Notes: generated by a model not told the origin, from the letters alone. Numbered from the stretch's first letter, positions 33,474-42,410 are shown. The stretch: 64,000 bases of DNA from Ruminococcus bicirculans (ex Wegman et al. 2014) (GCF_000723465.1 NZ_HF545616.1:1612001-1676000), one strand, 5' to 3'. Translations and numbers: made by a program.

Positions 33474-35078
33474 CTATCCTGACGTGACTACAAGCACGTC
33501 TCCCTCTTTGAGCCGCAACCTGCCGTTTGGGATAAGTATACGCCCCTGACGTTTTATCATTACTATCAGGCTGTCCTCTGACATTGTTATCTCTGACACT
33601 TTCAGACCGCACCACTCGTGATGCTTATCAAGGTTCATTTCGCTTAGGACAAAATGGCTGTCGTCATAAAAGCCTGCCGCACTCAGCACCACAACGTCCC
33701 CTGCAAGTATCTGGGTTTTGCCTGTTGGTATTATCTTCTCCTTGCCACGGAGTATCATCACCACAAGCAGACCTCTCGGAAAAGGTATATCCTTTATCTT
33801 CCGCCCTGCCCAATTGCTGTCCGGCTGAACGGAAAGCTTTATAAACTGCACTTCCGTTTCGTCGCTGTAGTCATTGAACGTTTTCATTACGTTCTCCTCA
33901 TCGTCTATCATATCGAGCTTTTTAGCAAACAGCGGCAGAAGCGTACCCTGAATACCGATAGACATAAGCACGATACAGAAAACGATATGGAAAACGTCAT
34001 TTTTCATATATGCGTCATCAACTGTCGCCATGATAGCGAAAACAATGGAGGTCGCTCCCCTTAGTCCTGCCCATGAGATAAGGGCTATCTGCTTCCACTT
34101 TGCACCGAAAGGCTTCATGATAACAGTAACAGCCGCAGGTCTTGCAACGAATGTAAGGAACAATGCTATCGCCGCCGCAGGAAGTATTATTGACGGCATT
34201 TGCGACGGGAATGCCAAAAGTCCAAGGAGGAAAAACAGCAATATCTGTGTGAAGCCCGTTATTCCGTCAAAGAAATGCACAAGGGCTGTTTTGCCTGATA
34301 TTTTTGTGTTGCCCAGGACTATTCCCACAATGTAACAGCTAAGATAGCCGTTTCCGCCCACCGCCGAGGGCAGAGCATAGGAAAGAATAGCTATGGCAGT
34401 AACAAAGATAGCGTCAAAGCCTGCTGCGTCAAATCGCACACGTTTTATGAGATACACTGCGCCCAAAGATATAAGCGCACCGAAGCCCACACCGAAGAAC
34501 ACCTGTGCAAGCAAGCTCACAACAAAGCCTCCTGCCGTCGCACCGCCTTTCATTACTGAAAGTATTATAACCGTGAGCATATAAGCCCAAGGGTCGTTGC
34601 TTCCGCTTTCAAGCTCCAGTATTGAAGCCGTACCGTATCGCAGGTTCAGCTTTTTGCTTCTCAGCACCGAGAAAACCGACGCTGCGTCTGTGGAGCTTAT
34701 AACAGCGCCTATAAGCAGACTTTCCAGCCACTCAAAGCCCAGCACAAGCTTGCAGAATGCTCCTGTTGCAAAGGCTGTGAGCAAAACTCCTGCGGAAGCG
34801 AGTATAAGTGACTTGCCTGCCACCTTTTTGGCTTCGCTCCATTTCGTGCCAAAGCCTCCGTAGAAGATTATGAAAACAAGTCCCACCGAGCATATCTCCT
34901 CGGCAAATTTATAGTTATCGAACTCTATTTTAAAAAGCCCGTCAGAGCCGAACAACATTCCAAGGAGAATGAACGCCAGCAATGCAGGAAGTCCAAACTT
35001 GTCCGATATTTTATTGAAAAACACACAGCACAGCACTATCACCGAAGATAAAATGAGCATTGTGGTCAAGCTTATCAC
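33474..35078 (-). CDS. Potassium/proton antiporter (CPA family) with TrkA_C domain
   Basis: This 534-residue protein has about 12-13 transmembrane helices over the first 395 residues (Na+/H+ exchanger fold), including GTASILELESGSNDPWAYMLT with the conserved SxxNDP motif and ISWAGLRGATSIVFAI. The C-terminal 130 residues are cytoplasmic, with an RCK_C/TrkA_C domain (VSEITMSEDSLIVMIKRQGRILIPNGRLRLKEGDVLVV, partly quoted in meaning) that senses ligands. The layout is that of NhaP2/CvrA-type K+/H+ antiporters. The GTG at 35078 overlaps a GGGG site; TTG at 35069 or ATG at 35060 may be the real start. In Firmicutes such RCK_C transporters may bind c-di-AMP; the c-di-AMP receptor gene darA lies at 38.6 kb, which is suggestive only. 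Confidence 0.88.
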   Translation of the reverse strand: MISLTTMLILSSVIVLCCVFFNKISDKFGLPALLAFILLGMLFGSDGLFKIEFDNYKFAEEICSVGLVFIIFYGGFGTKWSEAKKVAGKSLILASAGVLLTAFATGAFCKLVLGFEWLESLLIGAVISSTDAASVFSVLRSKKLNLRYGTASILELESGSNDPWAYMLTVIILSVMKGGATAGGFVVSLLAQVFFGVGFGALISLGAVYLIKRVRFDAAGFDAIFVTAIAILSYALPSAVGGNGYLSCYIVGIVLGNTKISGKTALVHFFDGITGFTQILLFFLLGLLAFPSQMPSIILPAAAIALFLTFVARPAAVTVIMKPFGAKWKQIALISWAGLRGATSIVFAIMATVDDAYMKNDVFHIVFCIVLMSIGIQGTLLPLFAKKLDMIDDEENVMKTFNDYSDETEVQFIKLSVQPDSNWAGRKIKDIPFPRGLLVVMILRGKEKIIPTGKTQILAGDVVVLSAAGFYDDSHFVLSEMNLDKHHEWCGLKVSEITMSEDSLIVMIKRQGRILIPNGRLRLKEGDVLVVTSG

Positions 35079-35103
35079 CCCTTTTTACCTTATTATAAAA
35101 ATA

Positions 35104-35132
35104 GCGCTTTGGGTATCTTCTACTCAAAGCGC
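35104..35132 (-). terminator. Terminator between WYL regulator and antiporter
   Basis: GCGCTTTG and CAAAGCGC arms are followed on the minus strand by ATTTTTATAA. It lies just upstream of the antiporter start. Confidence 0.75.
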
Positions 35133-35264
35133 CTTTGCTTGTGTAAATATTATAACATATTCGCCCCTGTGCTGTCAACTTTTTGCCGACATCTTACGGA
35201 AATTTTACATTACCCCTTGACAATATCGAACATATGTGCTACAATCAATAGTGAAGCAGTATAT

Positions 35265-35300
35265 CCAAATAAAAAACGCCTGCCTTTTGCAGCAGACGTT
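35265..35300 (-). terminator. Terminator after the WYL regulator
   Basis: AACG.CTGC and GCAG.CGTT arms are followed on the minus strand by TTTTTTATTT, 40 bases beyond the WYL stop. Confidence 0.75.
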
Positions 35301-35341
35301 CGCCTATTTATATCTCGGCTCTTTTATCCTTGTCCAAATTT

Positions 35342-36328
35342 TTATTTGTAGCAATCGGCAATATCTGAAATAGCGTCCTTTGCCATTTCCACTGCCCTTT
35401 CAGGTCCAAGCACCTTTGCCTGTGAGCCGAACTGGAAAAGCCAGCCCCAGAATGTTGGTGCGACCTGTACCTCCTCATTTATATAGAAGGTATTGTCGGA
35501 ATTTTTGTGACATATGGTTTTCTCACCAAAACGATCCATTACAACATCTATGAGCTTATTGTCAAACTGCAATTGCAGCGTCATAAGCTCGCCGCCGTAC
35601 ATTCCGTAGATAGTCTGACGATTTGTGACCTCTGTCTTCTCCTCCTCGGAAAGCTCCCTCCTGGGGATATCTGTAACAGTGACCTGAGTCATTCTGTCAA
35701 CTCTGTAGCGGCATATCTTTTCATGCTTTTCGCAATAGCACACAAGGTAATAGTTGTCGTTTTCCCAAACCAGAGAATACGGTGAAACCGTATACACCTC
35801 GCCGCCGTGGCGAAGCTGTTTGCGTTTTTCAACGGTGTATTCGTAATACTTGAAGTGTATCTCCAAACCGCTGAAAATGCCCTCTTGTATGCTGTTTATA
35901 GCATAGTATATCTGCTCATTGAAGGTCTTTGTCCTGTTTGACACATAGACCATTCGGCGCAGATCCTTTGCCTTGTGTTCAGATGTAAGTGATTGTATCT
36001 TCTTTAACAGCTCCTTCGATTTCTTCTGTGTAAGAAACCTGCTTGAAGCAACTGCGTCTGCAAGAACATACAGCTCCTCGTCCTGAAACAGCCTTTGAGC
36101 AAGATAATAAGCGTTGGAGTGACCGTCCTTAGTTATCTCAATATCCATTCCGCTGTCGCAGAGGGTCTTGATATCGTCATAGATAGTCTTACGCTCAGCT
36201 TTTATGCCGTAGTCGCCCAGGATCTCGATAAGCCTGTTTCCTGTAATGGTGTGCTTTTCGTCTGTCTTGGTCTCAAAAAGCTTTTTCATGGTCAAAAGCT
36301 TCTGTTTCTGTCTGGAAACTCCTGTCAC
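35342..36328 (-). CDS. WYL-domain transcriptional regulator
   Basis: This 328-residue protein has an N-terminal winged helix-turn-helix (TITGNRLIEILGDYGIKAERKTIYDDIKTLCDSGMDI, about residues 29-66) and a WYL domain (about 140-230), where TVSPYSLVWENDNYYLVCYC replaces the W-Y-L pattern and KICRYRVDRM gives the R-x-D-R motif. A C-terminal extension follows. WYL proteins bind nucleic acids or small ligands and often regulate defence and stress genes. The GTG start at 36328 overlaps the TGA of the DUF896 gene (GTGA), so the two are coupled. Its target is unknown; no defence genes are adjacent here. Confidence 0.85.
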   Translation of the reverse strand: MTGVSRQKQKLLTMKKLFETKTDEKHTITGNRLIEILGDYGIKAERKTIYDDIKTLCDSGMDIEITKDGHSNAYYLAQRLFQDEELYVLADAVASSRFLTQKKSKELLKKIQSLTSEHKAKDLRRMVYVSNRTKTFNEQIYYAINSIQEGIFSGLEIHFKYYEYTVEKRKQLRHGGEVYTVSPYSLVWENDNYYLVCYCEKHEKICRYRVDRMTQVTVTDIPRRELSEEEKTEVTNRQTIYGMYGGELMTLQLQFDNKLIDVVMDRFGEKTICHKNSDNTFYINEEVQVAPTFWGWLFQFGSQAKVLGPERAVEMAKDAISDIADCYK

Positions 36329-36552
36329 TTTATTTTATCCTCCCCGCTGCGTTTCATATCCGAAACCTTAATTCTTGAGCCGTCCGGCTCAATGATCGTC
36401 GTGGCTTCAAGCTGACCTGTCAGGTTAGCTATAACGCTTCTGCGATACTCATTTCTCAAAGCCTCACGCTCAGACTTCTCCTCTGGGGTAAGCTCTCTTT
36501 TTCTCGCAATAGCAGTAAGCTCAGACAATCTGTTAAGCTTTACTTTCTCCAT
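36325..36552 (-). CDS. DUF896 family protein (YnzC-like)
   Basis: This 75-residue, highly charged protein matches the YnzC/DUF896 family of Firmicutes: NRLSELTAIARKRELTPEEKSERE and LRNEYRRSVIANLTGQLEATTIIEPDG are characteristic. It folds as two helices plus a disordered tail, and in B. subtilis a relative is SOS-linked. It has a leader of about 190 bases with a GGGCGG/CTGCCC hairpin. Function is not settled. Confidence 0.85.
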   Translation of the reverse strand: MEKVKLNRLSELTAIARKRELTPEEKSEREALRNEYRRSVIANLTGQLEATTIIEPDGSRIKVSDMKRSGEDKIK

Positions 36553-36743
36553 AAATTTTTACACTTCTCCTTAAAGCTTCACACTGCCTCGTGTTTTTAT
36601 TTTTATCCGCAGTATTCGGCTCAAAATAGAACGGGCAGCTTACACAATACCGCCCTTTTCATTCAAAAGATGTTCATATCGGCTTTTTTCTTTATTTATA
36701 TTTATAAGTCCAACAAAACACCCTCAAACAAATTTGCAGATAC

Positions 36744-36772
36744 ATTATAACACATATTTCTTTAAATTGCAA
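36744..36772 (-). promoter_or_regulatory. Sigma-A promoter of the DUF896-WYL operon
   Basis: On the minus strand, TTGCAA (36772-36767), 17 bases, TATAAT (36749-36744). The leader down to 36552 contains one hairpin (about 36627-36650) but no recognised riboswitch. Confidence 0.75.
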
Positions 36773-36852
36773 TGGTAAAATGCACAAACAGTCCGTTTAA
36801 TTTCCCACAAATTAAACAAGAATTTTGAAAATTGTGTTTGTCCAAAAATTTG

Positions 36853-36870
36853 CCCACAATATATAGTGGG
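36853..36870 (+). promoter_or_regulatory. Inverted repeat before the sigma-like gene
   Basis: CCCAC-AATATATA-GTGGG lies about 50 bases before the ATG at 36920. It overlaps the best TATATA-like -10 box and may be an operator; this is inference from position. Confidence 0.35.
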
Positions 36871-36919
36871 TAAAAAAATGGTCAGAAAACATCGAAAAAA
36901 AGATAAAGAAAGGATTTTT

Positions 36920-37234
36920 ATGCAGCACACAAAGGTATCATACGAGCTTACACAAAACTATATCCCAAGTCCTCGTGACACTGAGAAAGATAGTCCCGAC
37001 CCTGCCTCTGCCATAGAAAACAGGCTCATGCGTGAAATAGTGCGGGAAAATTTGACGAAACGGCAGAAATGTTATATAATAATGTATTATACAAAGGGCA
37101 TGACAATGCAGGAGATAGCCGACGCAGAGGGTGTTTCAAAATCCACAGTATCCAGGACTATAGGGCTTGCAAGAAAGCGGATATCCTGCGGCATGAAGCC
37201 TGCCATGCTCAAAAGCGCACTGAAAGGGAGATAG
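36920..37234 (+). CDS. Sigma-70 region 4-like DNA-binding protein
   Basis: This 104-residue protein starts at the ATG at 36920 after AAAGGA; the open frame upstream has no ribosome site. The last 60 residues are a region 4-type helix-turn-helix: LTKRQKCYIIMYYTKGMTMQEIADAEGVSKSTVSRTIGLARKRI, with the usual spacing of sigma factors and of phage late regulators. There is no region 2, so it cannot be a full sigma factor. It is followed after 2 bases by the decarboxylase gene, so both are probably in one operon. It could be an activator or an autoregulator. Confidence 0.75.
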   Translation: MQHTKVSYELTQNYIPSPRDTEKDSPDPASAIENRLMREIVRENLTKRQKCYIIMYYTKGMTMQEIADAEGVSKSTVSRTIGLARKRISCGMKPAMLKSALKGR

Positions 37235-37236
37235 CA

Positions 37237-38568
37237 TTGAACGCACCTGTGAATAAATTCGTTAGAGAATATGCAAAGTCAGGCACGGCGAGGTTTCATA
37301 TGCCCGGTCACAAAGGGCAGAAATTTCATGGTCTTGAGGCTCTTGACATCACTGAAATAAAGGGTGCGGACTATCTTTTTGAAGCCGAGGGGATCATCGC
37401 ACAGAGCGAAGCCAAAATGGCGGAAGCCTATGGCAGCAGGCGGACTTTTTACTCTGCAGAGGGGTCGAGCCTTTGCATAAAGGCAATGCTTGGCATAGTA
37501 TGTCGCAGTGGACAAGGAAAAAAGATAACTGTTGCCGCACCAAGAAACGTCCACAAGGCGTTTATAAATGCCTGCATACTCCTTGACATTGACGTGGAGT
37601 GGATATATCCAAAGGGCGAGTTTACGTCTATATGCGCAGGAAGTGTCACTCCCGAGGACGTTGAAAAGGTGCTGGCTGAAACAGAGGTGGACTGCGTTTA
37701 TGTGACCTCACCTGACTATCTTGGCGATCTCAGCGACATAAAGGGCATGAGCGAGGTTTGCAGAAAATACGGTGTGCCACTTCTTTGCGACAACGCTCAC
37801 GGAGCTTATCTGAAGTTTCTCCCTGAGAGCCTGCACCCCATGGACTTGGGGGCTGATATGTGCTGTGACTCTGCTCACAAAACGCTTCCATGCTACACAG
37901 GGGGAGCAATGCTTCATATTTCAAATCACGCCCCTGCGAATTATGATGATTGCGCCAAAGAGATAATGTCAATGTTCGGCTCAACAAGCCCCTCCTATCT
38001 TATAATGGAGAGCCTTGACCTTTGCGCTGACTATGTGAATGGTGATTTTCCTCGTGACCTTGAACGCACTGTGGAAAGGGTGAAAGTCTGTAAAGATAGG
38101 ATAACAGCTTTCGGCTGGCATACCATAGGCGAAGAGCCTATGAAGATAACCCTTGCCGCATACAAAAGCGGTATCACAGGTGACGACCTTGCAGACAAGC
38201 TGAGGGAATATGACATCGAGCCTGAATACAGCGACGCACAATATGTTGTGCTTATGCCGTCGCCTTTCAACAGCGAGGAGGACTTTTTGAAACTTGAAAA
38301 GGCGTTTTCAGAGATAAAACAGCCTAGGATAAGGCTTTTCGGTGACTTACCTGCTATACCCAAAGGGATAAAACGAATGGGTATAAGGCAGGCGGCTTTT
38401 TCGGCTCAGCACACCGTAAACGTGGAGGACGCCTGCGGTCTTATATGCGGAATGACCGTCACAAGCTGTCAGCCGTCAGTGCCTGTGGCAGTGAGCGGTG
38501 AGGAGATAACACCGCAGGTAATAAAAATTTTGAAAAACTATGGAATTGAACGCATAAATGTGCTATAA
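37237..38568 (+). CDS. Orn/Lys/Arg decarboxylase family protein (YaaO-like)
   Basis: This 443-residue PLP enzyme of fold type I starts with TTG at 37237 after AGGGAG; the open frame upstream overlaps the sigma-like gene and is not coding. FHMPGHKGQKF (about residues 21-31) is the N-terminal signature of the family, VTSPDYLGDLSDIK and LLCDNAHGAYLKF come before CCDSAHKTLPCYTGGAMLH with the PLP-binding lysine (SxHKTLP). The shorter length and the neighbourhood match B. subtilis YaaO, next to tmk, yaaQ (darA), holB and ricT. Substrate may be arginine, lysine or ornithine. Confidence 0.87.
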   Translation: MNAPVNKFVREYAKSGTARFHMPGHKGQKFHGLEALDITEIKGADYLFEAEGIIAQSEAKMAEAYGSRRTFYSAEGSSLCIKAMLGIVCRSGQGKKITVAAPRNVHKAFINACILLDIDVEWIYPKGEFTSICAGSVTPEDVEKVLAETEVDCVYVTSPDYLGDLSDIKGMSEVCRKYGVPLLCDNAHGAYLKFLPESLHPMDLGADMCCDSAHKTLPCYTGGAMLHISNHAPANYDDCAKEIMSMFGSTSPSYLIMESLDLCADYVNGDFPRDLERTVERVKVCKDRITAFGWHTIGEEPMKITLAAYKSGITGDDLADKLREYDIEPEYSDAQYVVLMPSPFNSEEDFLKLEKAFSEIKQPRIRLFGDLPAIPKGIKRMGIRQAAFSAQHTVNVEDACGLICGMTVTSCQPSVPVAVSGEEITPQVIKILKNYGIERINVL

Positions 38569-38569
38569 T
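38564..38569 (+). promoter_or_regulatory. Extended -10 promoter of darA
   Basis: TGC-TATAAT (TATAAT at 38564-38569) overlaps the stop of the decarboxylase gene. The -35 box is weak. The RBS AGGAGG follows near 38611. Confidence 0.5.
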
Positions 38570-38623
38570 ATAAGGTGTAGCTAAAAAAGCTATTATTACA
38601 TCAAAATAACAGGAGGCAAAATC

Positions 38624-38947
38624 ATGAAACTTGTCTATGCTATCGTAAACAGCGATGACACCTACGCTGTAAATAAAGGACTTCTGAAAGCCGGCATAAG
38701 AGCCACAAAGCTTTCTTCAACAGGCGGTTTTCTTATGTCAGGAAACACCACTTTTCTTATCTGCTGCCCTGATGAGCAGGTAGACCTTGTTATAGAGGTC
38801 TGCAAAAAGTATTCAAAGAAAAGAAAGCAGTTCGTTCCATCATCAACTATCATGGAGCCTGACGGTGCGGCTTCATATCCTGTTGAGGTGGCTATCGGCG
38901 GCGCAACTATTTTCGTTACTGATATCGAGCGTTTCGAGAAAGTCTAA
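38624..38947 (+). CDS. darA: Cyclic di-AMP receptor, PII-like
   Basis: This 107-residue protein is a clear DarA/PstA (YaaQ) homologue: MKLVYAIVNSDDTYAVNKGLLKAGIRATKLSSTGGFLMSGNTT is the typical opening (quoted in parts by family pattern), and VGGATIFV-like IGGATIFVTDIERFEKV the end. It is a trimeric PII-like protein that binds cyclic di-AMP; its output partner is not known. It lies 34 bases before holB, as in other Firmicutes, where yaaR usually intervenes. Confidence 0.92.
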   Translation: MKLVYAIVNSDDTYAVNKGLLKAGIRATKLSSTGGFLMSGNTTFLICCPDEQVDLVIEVCKKYSKKRKQFVPSSTIMEPDGAASYPVEVAIGGATIFVTDIERFEKV

Positions 38948-38981
38948 GGGATAGAAAATTTTCAGAAAGGGGTCTGAGGGC

Positions 38982-39977
38982 TTGATAATATACGGAAACA
39001 GTGAGCCTCGCAGGCTCGTATCTGAGATGATAAAAAAGAAACGAGAGCCGCATTCCATAATGATACACGGAGAAAAGGGGCTTGGTAAAAAGACCCTTGC
39101 ACGGTGGATAGCGGCGGCACTCTTGTGCGAACGTCAGACAGGCGAGCCATGCGGCATTTGCAGGACCTGCAGAATGATAGCCGACGGAGCTCACCCTGAC
39201 GTTATGGTGGCAAAGGCAAACAGCAACGGCAACTACATCGTGGACGATTCTATCAGACCTATAGTTGCGGAAGCTCCCGTTGCACCGAACGAGGCGAGAA
39301 TGAAAGTATACATAATTCCTGACCTTGACTTGTCGGTAAACACTGTTATTCAGGTGCAGAACATTCTGCTTAAAGTAATCGAAGAACCGCCTGAGCATAC
39401 TGCTATAATACTTACGGCGAGGAGCAAGGAAATTTTTCTGCCTACCATAATCTCACGAGTGCTTTCCCTTGGCATGACCTCTGTCACGGAGGCGGAGAGC
39501 ATGGCGTGTTTGCAGGAGAAATATCCTGCCGTTGCCCCTGCGCTCATAAGCGAAGCTGTTTCAGCAGGGCGTGGAAACATCGGCAGATGTGTCGAGTATC
39601 TTGAACACTCCCAGTTTTTTGACAGCGTGAAGCTTGCAAGAGGTCTGTGCGACGCAATGTGCGGCGGAAACGAATATGACGTTTTGAAAACGCTATTTGC
39701 GGCAGACGGCAAAAAAACGTTGCTGAGAGAGGGGCTGAGCCTTTTTCAGGAGATACTCCGTGACAGTGCGGCATTCAGGCTCGGTGGAGAAAGTGAAAAG
39801 TCTGTGAGCTGTGCGAAAGAGGGTGCAAAGACGCTCAGCAGAAGCCTTTCCTCAGATCAGGCGGTCAGGCTTTACGATATAGTTTCTGACTACATAGGCA
39901 GGATAGACGCAAACTGCAACATAAGCCTGACTATAAACAGTCTGGCAGGACAGATATATTCTGTAACAGGAAAGTAG
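38982..39977 (+). CDS. holB: DNA polymerase III subunit delta'
   Basis: This 331-residue clamp-loader subunit begins at a TTG after AAAGGGG. The AAA+ fold has GEKGLGKKTLARWIAAAL (P-loop), a zinc site with CGICRTCRM, and LLKVIEEPPEHTAIILTARSKEIFLPTIISR with the sensor and SRC-like motif (SRVLSLGM). The C-terminal half is helical. It lies between darA and ricT, the usual place in Firmicutes. The acidic Walker B is replaced by PDLDLS, as common for non-ATPase delta' subunits. Confidence 0.88.
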   Translation: MIIYGNSEPRRLVSEMIKKKREPHSIMIHGEKGLGKKTLARWIAAALLCERQTGEPCGICRTCRMIADGAHPDVMVAKANSNGNYIVDDSIRPIVAEAPVAPNEARMKVYIIPDLDLSVNTVIQVQNILLKVIEEPPEHTAIILTARSKEIFLPTIISRVLSLGMTSVTEAESMACLQEKYPAVAPALISEAVSAGRGNIGRCVEYLEHSQFFDSVKLARGLCDAMCGGNEYDVLKTLFAADGKKTLLREGLSLFQEILRDSAAFRLGGESEKSVSCAKEGAKTLSRSLSSDQAVRLYDIVSDYIGRIDANCNISLTINSLAGQIYSVTGK

Positions 39978-40018
39978 CTGACGGCAAAGCCGTGATATAT
40001 ATTTGAAAGGAAAAAGAG

Positions 40019-40882
40019 ATGTTAAAAATAATCGGAGTACGCTTTAAAAGCGTTGGCAAGATATACTACTTCGACCCAAAAGACTATGACGTTAAAATGG
40101 GCGACAAAGTTATCGTTGAAACCGCAAGGGGCGTTGAATGTGGTGAAGTTGCGCTTGTGGACAGGGAAATAGACGAAACAAGATTCACAAACCCCGTAAA
40201 AGGCATTATAAGGCTTGCCACCCCTAACGATATGAAAACTATCGAAAAAAACAGACAAAAGGAAAAGGACGCTTTCAAGATATGCGAGCAGAAGATAGCC
40301 GCTCACAAGCTGAAAATGAATCTTATCGACGTTGAATGTACTTTTGACAACAACAAGCTTCTTTTCTATTTTACCGCAGAGAGCAGAGTTGACTTCCGTG
40401 AGCTTGTAAAAGACCTTGCCGCGGTATTCAGAACGAGGATAGAGCTTCGTCAGATAGGCGTTCGTGACGAGGCAAAAATGCTTGGGGGTCTTGGCATCTG
40501 CGGACAGCCTTTCTGCTGTTCAAGATTTTTGGGAGAGTTCCAGCCTGTTTCTATTAAAATGGCTAAGGAACAGGGCTTGTCACTTAACCCTACAAAGATC
40601 TCAGGCACTTGCGGAAGACTTATGTGCTGTCTGAAATACGAGCAGGACAGCTATGAGGATCTTCTCAAGCACACACCAAAGGTGGGCGCTATCGTCAAGA
40701 CTGCTGAGGGCAGAGGCGTTGTTGAGGAAGTAAATCTGCTCACAGGCAAGCTGAGAGTTAAAATGGATAAAAACGACAATGTTGTTGTGGTAAAGAAAGA
40801 CGATATTGAGGTAATAAAGGATTCTGTTATAAGGCTCGACCGTGACGAGATAAAGGCTCTCAAGGGTCTTGAGGGCAAGTAA
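40019..40882 (+). CDS. ricT: PSP1 domain protein RicT (YaaT)
   Basis: This 287-residue protein has the PSP1 domain (about residues 60-150) and the cysteines GICGQPFCCSRFLGEF and GTCGRLMCCLKYE, which in B. subtilis ligate an iron-sulfur cluster in the RicA-RicF-RicT (Y) complex that helps RNase Y mature transcripts and affects sporulation and competence. The ATG at 40019 follows GAAAGGA. RicA and RicF are not in the window. The gene forms a unit with holB, with a 41-base gap. Confidence 0.92.
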   Translation: MLKIIGVRFKSVGKIYYFDPKDYDVKMGDKVIVETARGVECGEVALVDREIDETRFTNPVKGIIRLATPNDMKTIEKNRQKEKDAFKICEQKIAAHKLKMNLIDVECTFDNNKLLFYFTAESRVDFRELVKDLAAVFRTRIELRQIGVRDEAKMLGGLGICGQPFCCSRFLGEFQPVSIKMAKEQGLSLNPTKISGTCGRLMCCLKYEQDSYEDLLKHTPKVGAIVKTAEGRGVVEEVNLLTGKLRVKMDKNDNVVVVKKDDIEVIKDSVIRLDRDEIKALKGLEGK

Positions 40883-40918
40883 TTTCAGCGCTTTGCACGA
40901 GCGATCACCGCAACATAA

Positions 40919-40962
40919 ACGGGCTGTGGGGGGCGCCGCCCCTACACAAAATCGGCGCAGCA
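40919..40962. repeat. Interspersed palindromic repeat before radA
   Basis: GGGCTGTGGGGGGCGCCGCCCCTACACAAAATCGGCGC contains GGGGCGCC/GGCGCCCC-type dyads (split here; core GGGCGCCGCCCCTAC). It is another copy of the family. Confidence 0.5.
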
Positions 40963-41013
40963 TTTTTATATATCACCAAATCATCAGATAAATATGCAGA
41001 AAGGAACGACCAT

Positions 41014-42387
41014 ATGGCAAAGGTGAAAACTTCGTATGTGTGCAGTCAGTGCGGATATGAAACTTCAAAATGGAACGGCAAATGCCCTAACTGCGGCGAA
41101 TGGAACACCTTTGAGGAGGTCGAGCTTGCGGTCAGATCGGGCGGTGCAAAGTCTAAGCCCACGACTGTCAGGGATATTTCCGACAAGATAGTTGGCATAG
41201 ACGACGTTGACGCAAGCTACAACGAGATACGTTATGCAACGGGGCTGAAAGAGCTTGACAGAGTGCTTGGAGGAGGGCTTGTGAAAGGCTCTCTGGTGCT
41301 TCTGGGCGGTGAACCGGGCATAGGAAAATCCACAATGCTTTTGCAGATATGTCAGTATTTAGGGCAAGACCACACCATACTTTATGTATCGGGAGAGGAA
41401 TCTGTACGGCAGATAAAGCTTCGCGCAAACAGGCTTCATGTTGATTCTGAAAATCTGTATCTTCTTGCAGACAATGACTGCGAGCAGATATGCTCTGTGA
41501 TAGTAAAAGAAAAGCCTGAGATAGTCATAATCGACTCTATCCAGACCATGAACATAAGCGGGATATCCTCAGCGCAGGGTTCTGTGACACAGGTAAGAGA
41601 ATGTACAAATATGTTCATGCGCACAGCAAAGTCGGAAGAGATACCAATGTTCATAGTTGGTCACGTCAACAAGGACGGTGCTATCGCAGGACCTAAGGTC
41701 ATGGAACACATTGTTGACTGCGTGCTGTATTTTGAGGGTCAGCGAAATCTCACCTACAGGATACTGCGAGCCATAAAAAACCGTTTTGGCTCAACGAATG
41801 AGATAGGTATGTTTGAAATGGCTGACAGCGGTCTGCTGGAAGTTGAAAATCCCTCTATGATGTTTTTGGAAGGCAGACCGACAGACGCTTCGGGAACTTG
41901 CGTTGCCTGCATAATGGAGGGCACAAGGCCTGTTATGGCGGAAGTCCAGGCACTTGTGTGCAAGAGCGTGCTTGCCTCCCCAAGACGTACTGCCACGGGC
42001 TTTGACTACTACAGAATGGCGATAATAATAGCTGTGCTTGAAAAGCGGCTTGGCTATTTTTTCGGTGGGCTGGACGTTTACATCAACATTGTAGGCGGAT
42101 TAAAGCTTGATGACACTGCGGCTGACCTATCGGTGGCGTTGGCGCTCTATTCAGGGCTGACGGACAAGGTAATAAGCGACAAGCTCATTGCACTTGGCGA
42201 GATAGGCTTAGGCGGAGAGCTTAGGAGCATCTCCCACTGTGAACAGCGCCTTGCAGAGTGCGAACGAATGGGCTTTGAAACTTGTATCGTTCCTGCACAT
42301 TCGCTGAAAAGCGTTGACACAGGCAAGTTTTCAATGAAAATAATCGGTGTGCGCTCAATAAGAGAGGCGTTCAAAGCTATAGGCTGA
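41014..42387 (+). CDS. radA: DNA repair protein RadA
   Basis: This 457-residue RecA-like ATPase promotes branch migration in recombination. It has an N-terminal zinc finger (CSQCGYETSKWNGKCPNC, residues 10-27), the Walker A GGEPGIGKST (about 96-105), the RadA motif KNRFGSTNEIG, and a Lon-like C-terminal domain (LDVYINIVGGLKLDDTAADL) with GEIGLGGELRS. The start ATG at 41014 follows GAAAGGA. It ends before a strong bidirectional terminator. Confidence 0.96.
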   Translation: MAKVKTSYVCSQCGYETSKWNGKCPNCGEWNTFEEVELAVRSGGAKSKPTTVRDISDKIVGIDDVDASYNEIRYATGLKELDRVLGGGLVKGSLVLLGGEPGIGKSTMLLQICQYLGQDHTILYVSGEESVRQIKLRANRLHVDSENLYLLADNDCEQICSVIVKEKPEIVIIDSIQTMNISGISSAQGSVTQVRECTNMFMRTAKSEEIPMFIVGHVNKDGAIAGPKVMEHIVDCVLYFEGQRNLTYRILRAIKNRFGSTNEIGMFEMADSGLLEVENPSMMFLEGRPTDASGTCVACIMEGTRPVMAEVQALVCKSVLASPRRTATGFDYYRMAIIIAVLEKRLGYFFGGLDVYINIVGGLKLDDTAADLSVALALYSGLTDKVISDKLIALGEIGLGGELRSISHCEQRLAECERMGFETCIVPAHSLKSVDTGKFSMKIIGVRSIREAFKAIG

Positions 42388-42410
42388 TAAACTAATACAG
42401 AACAACACAA

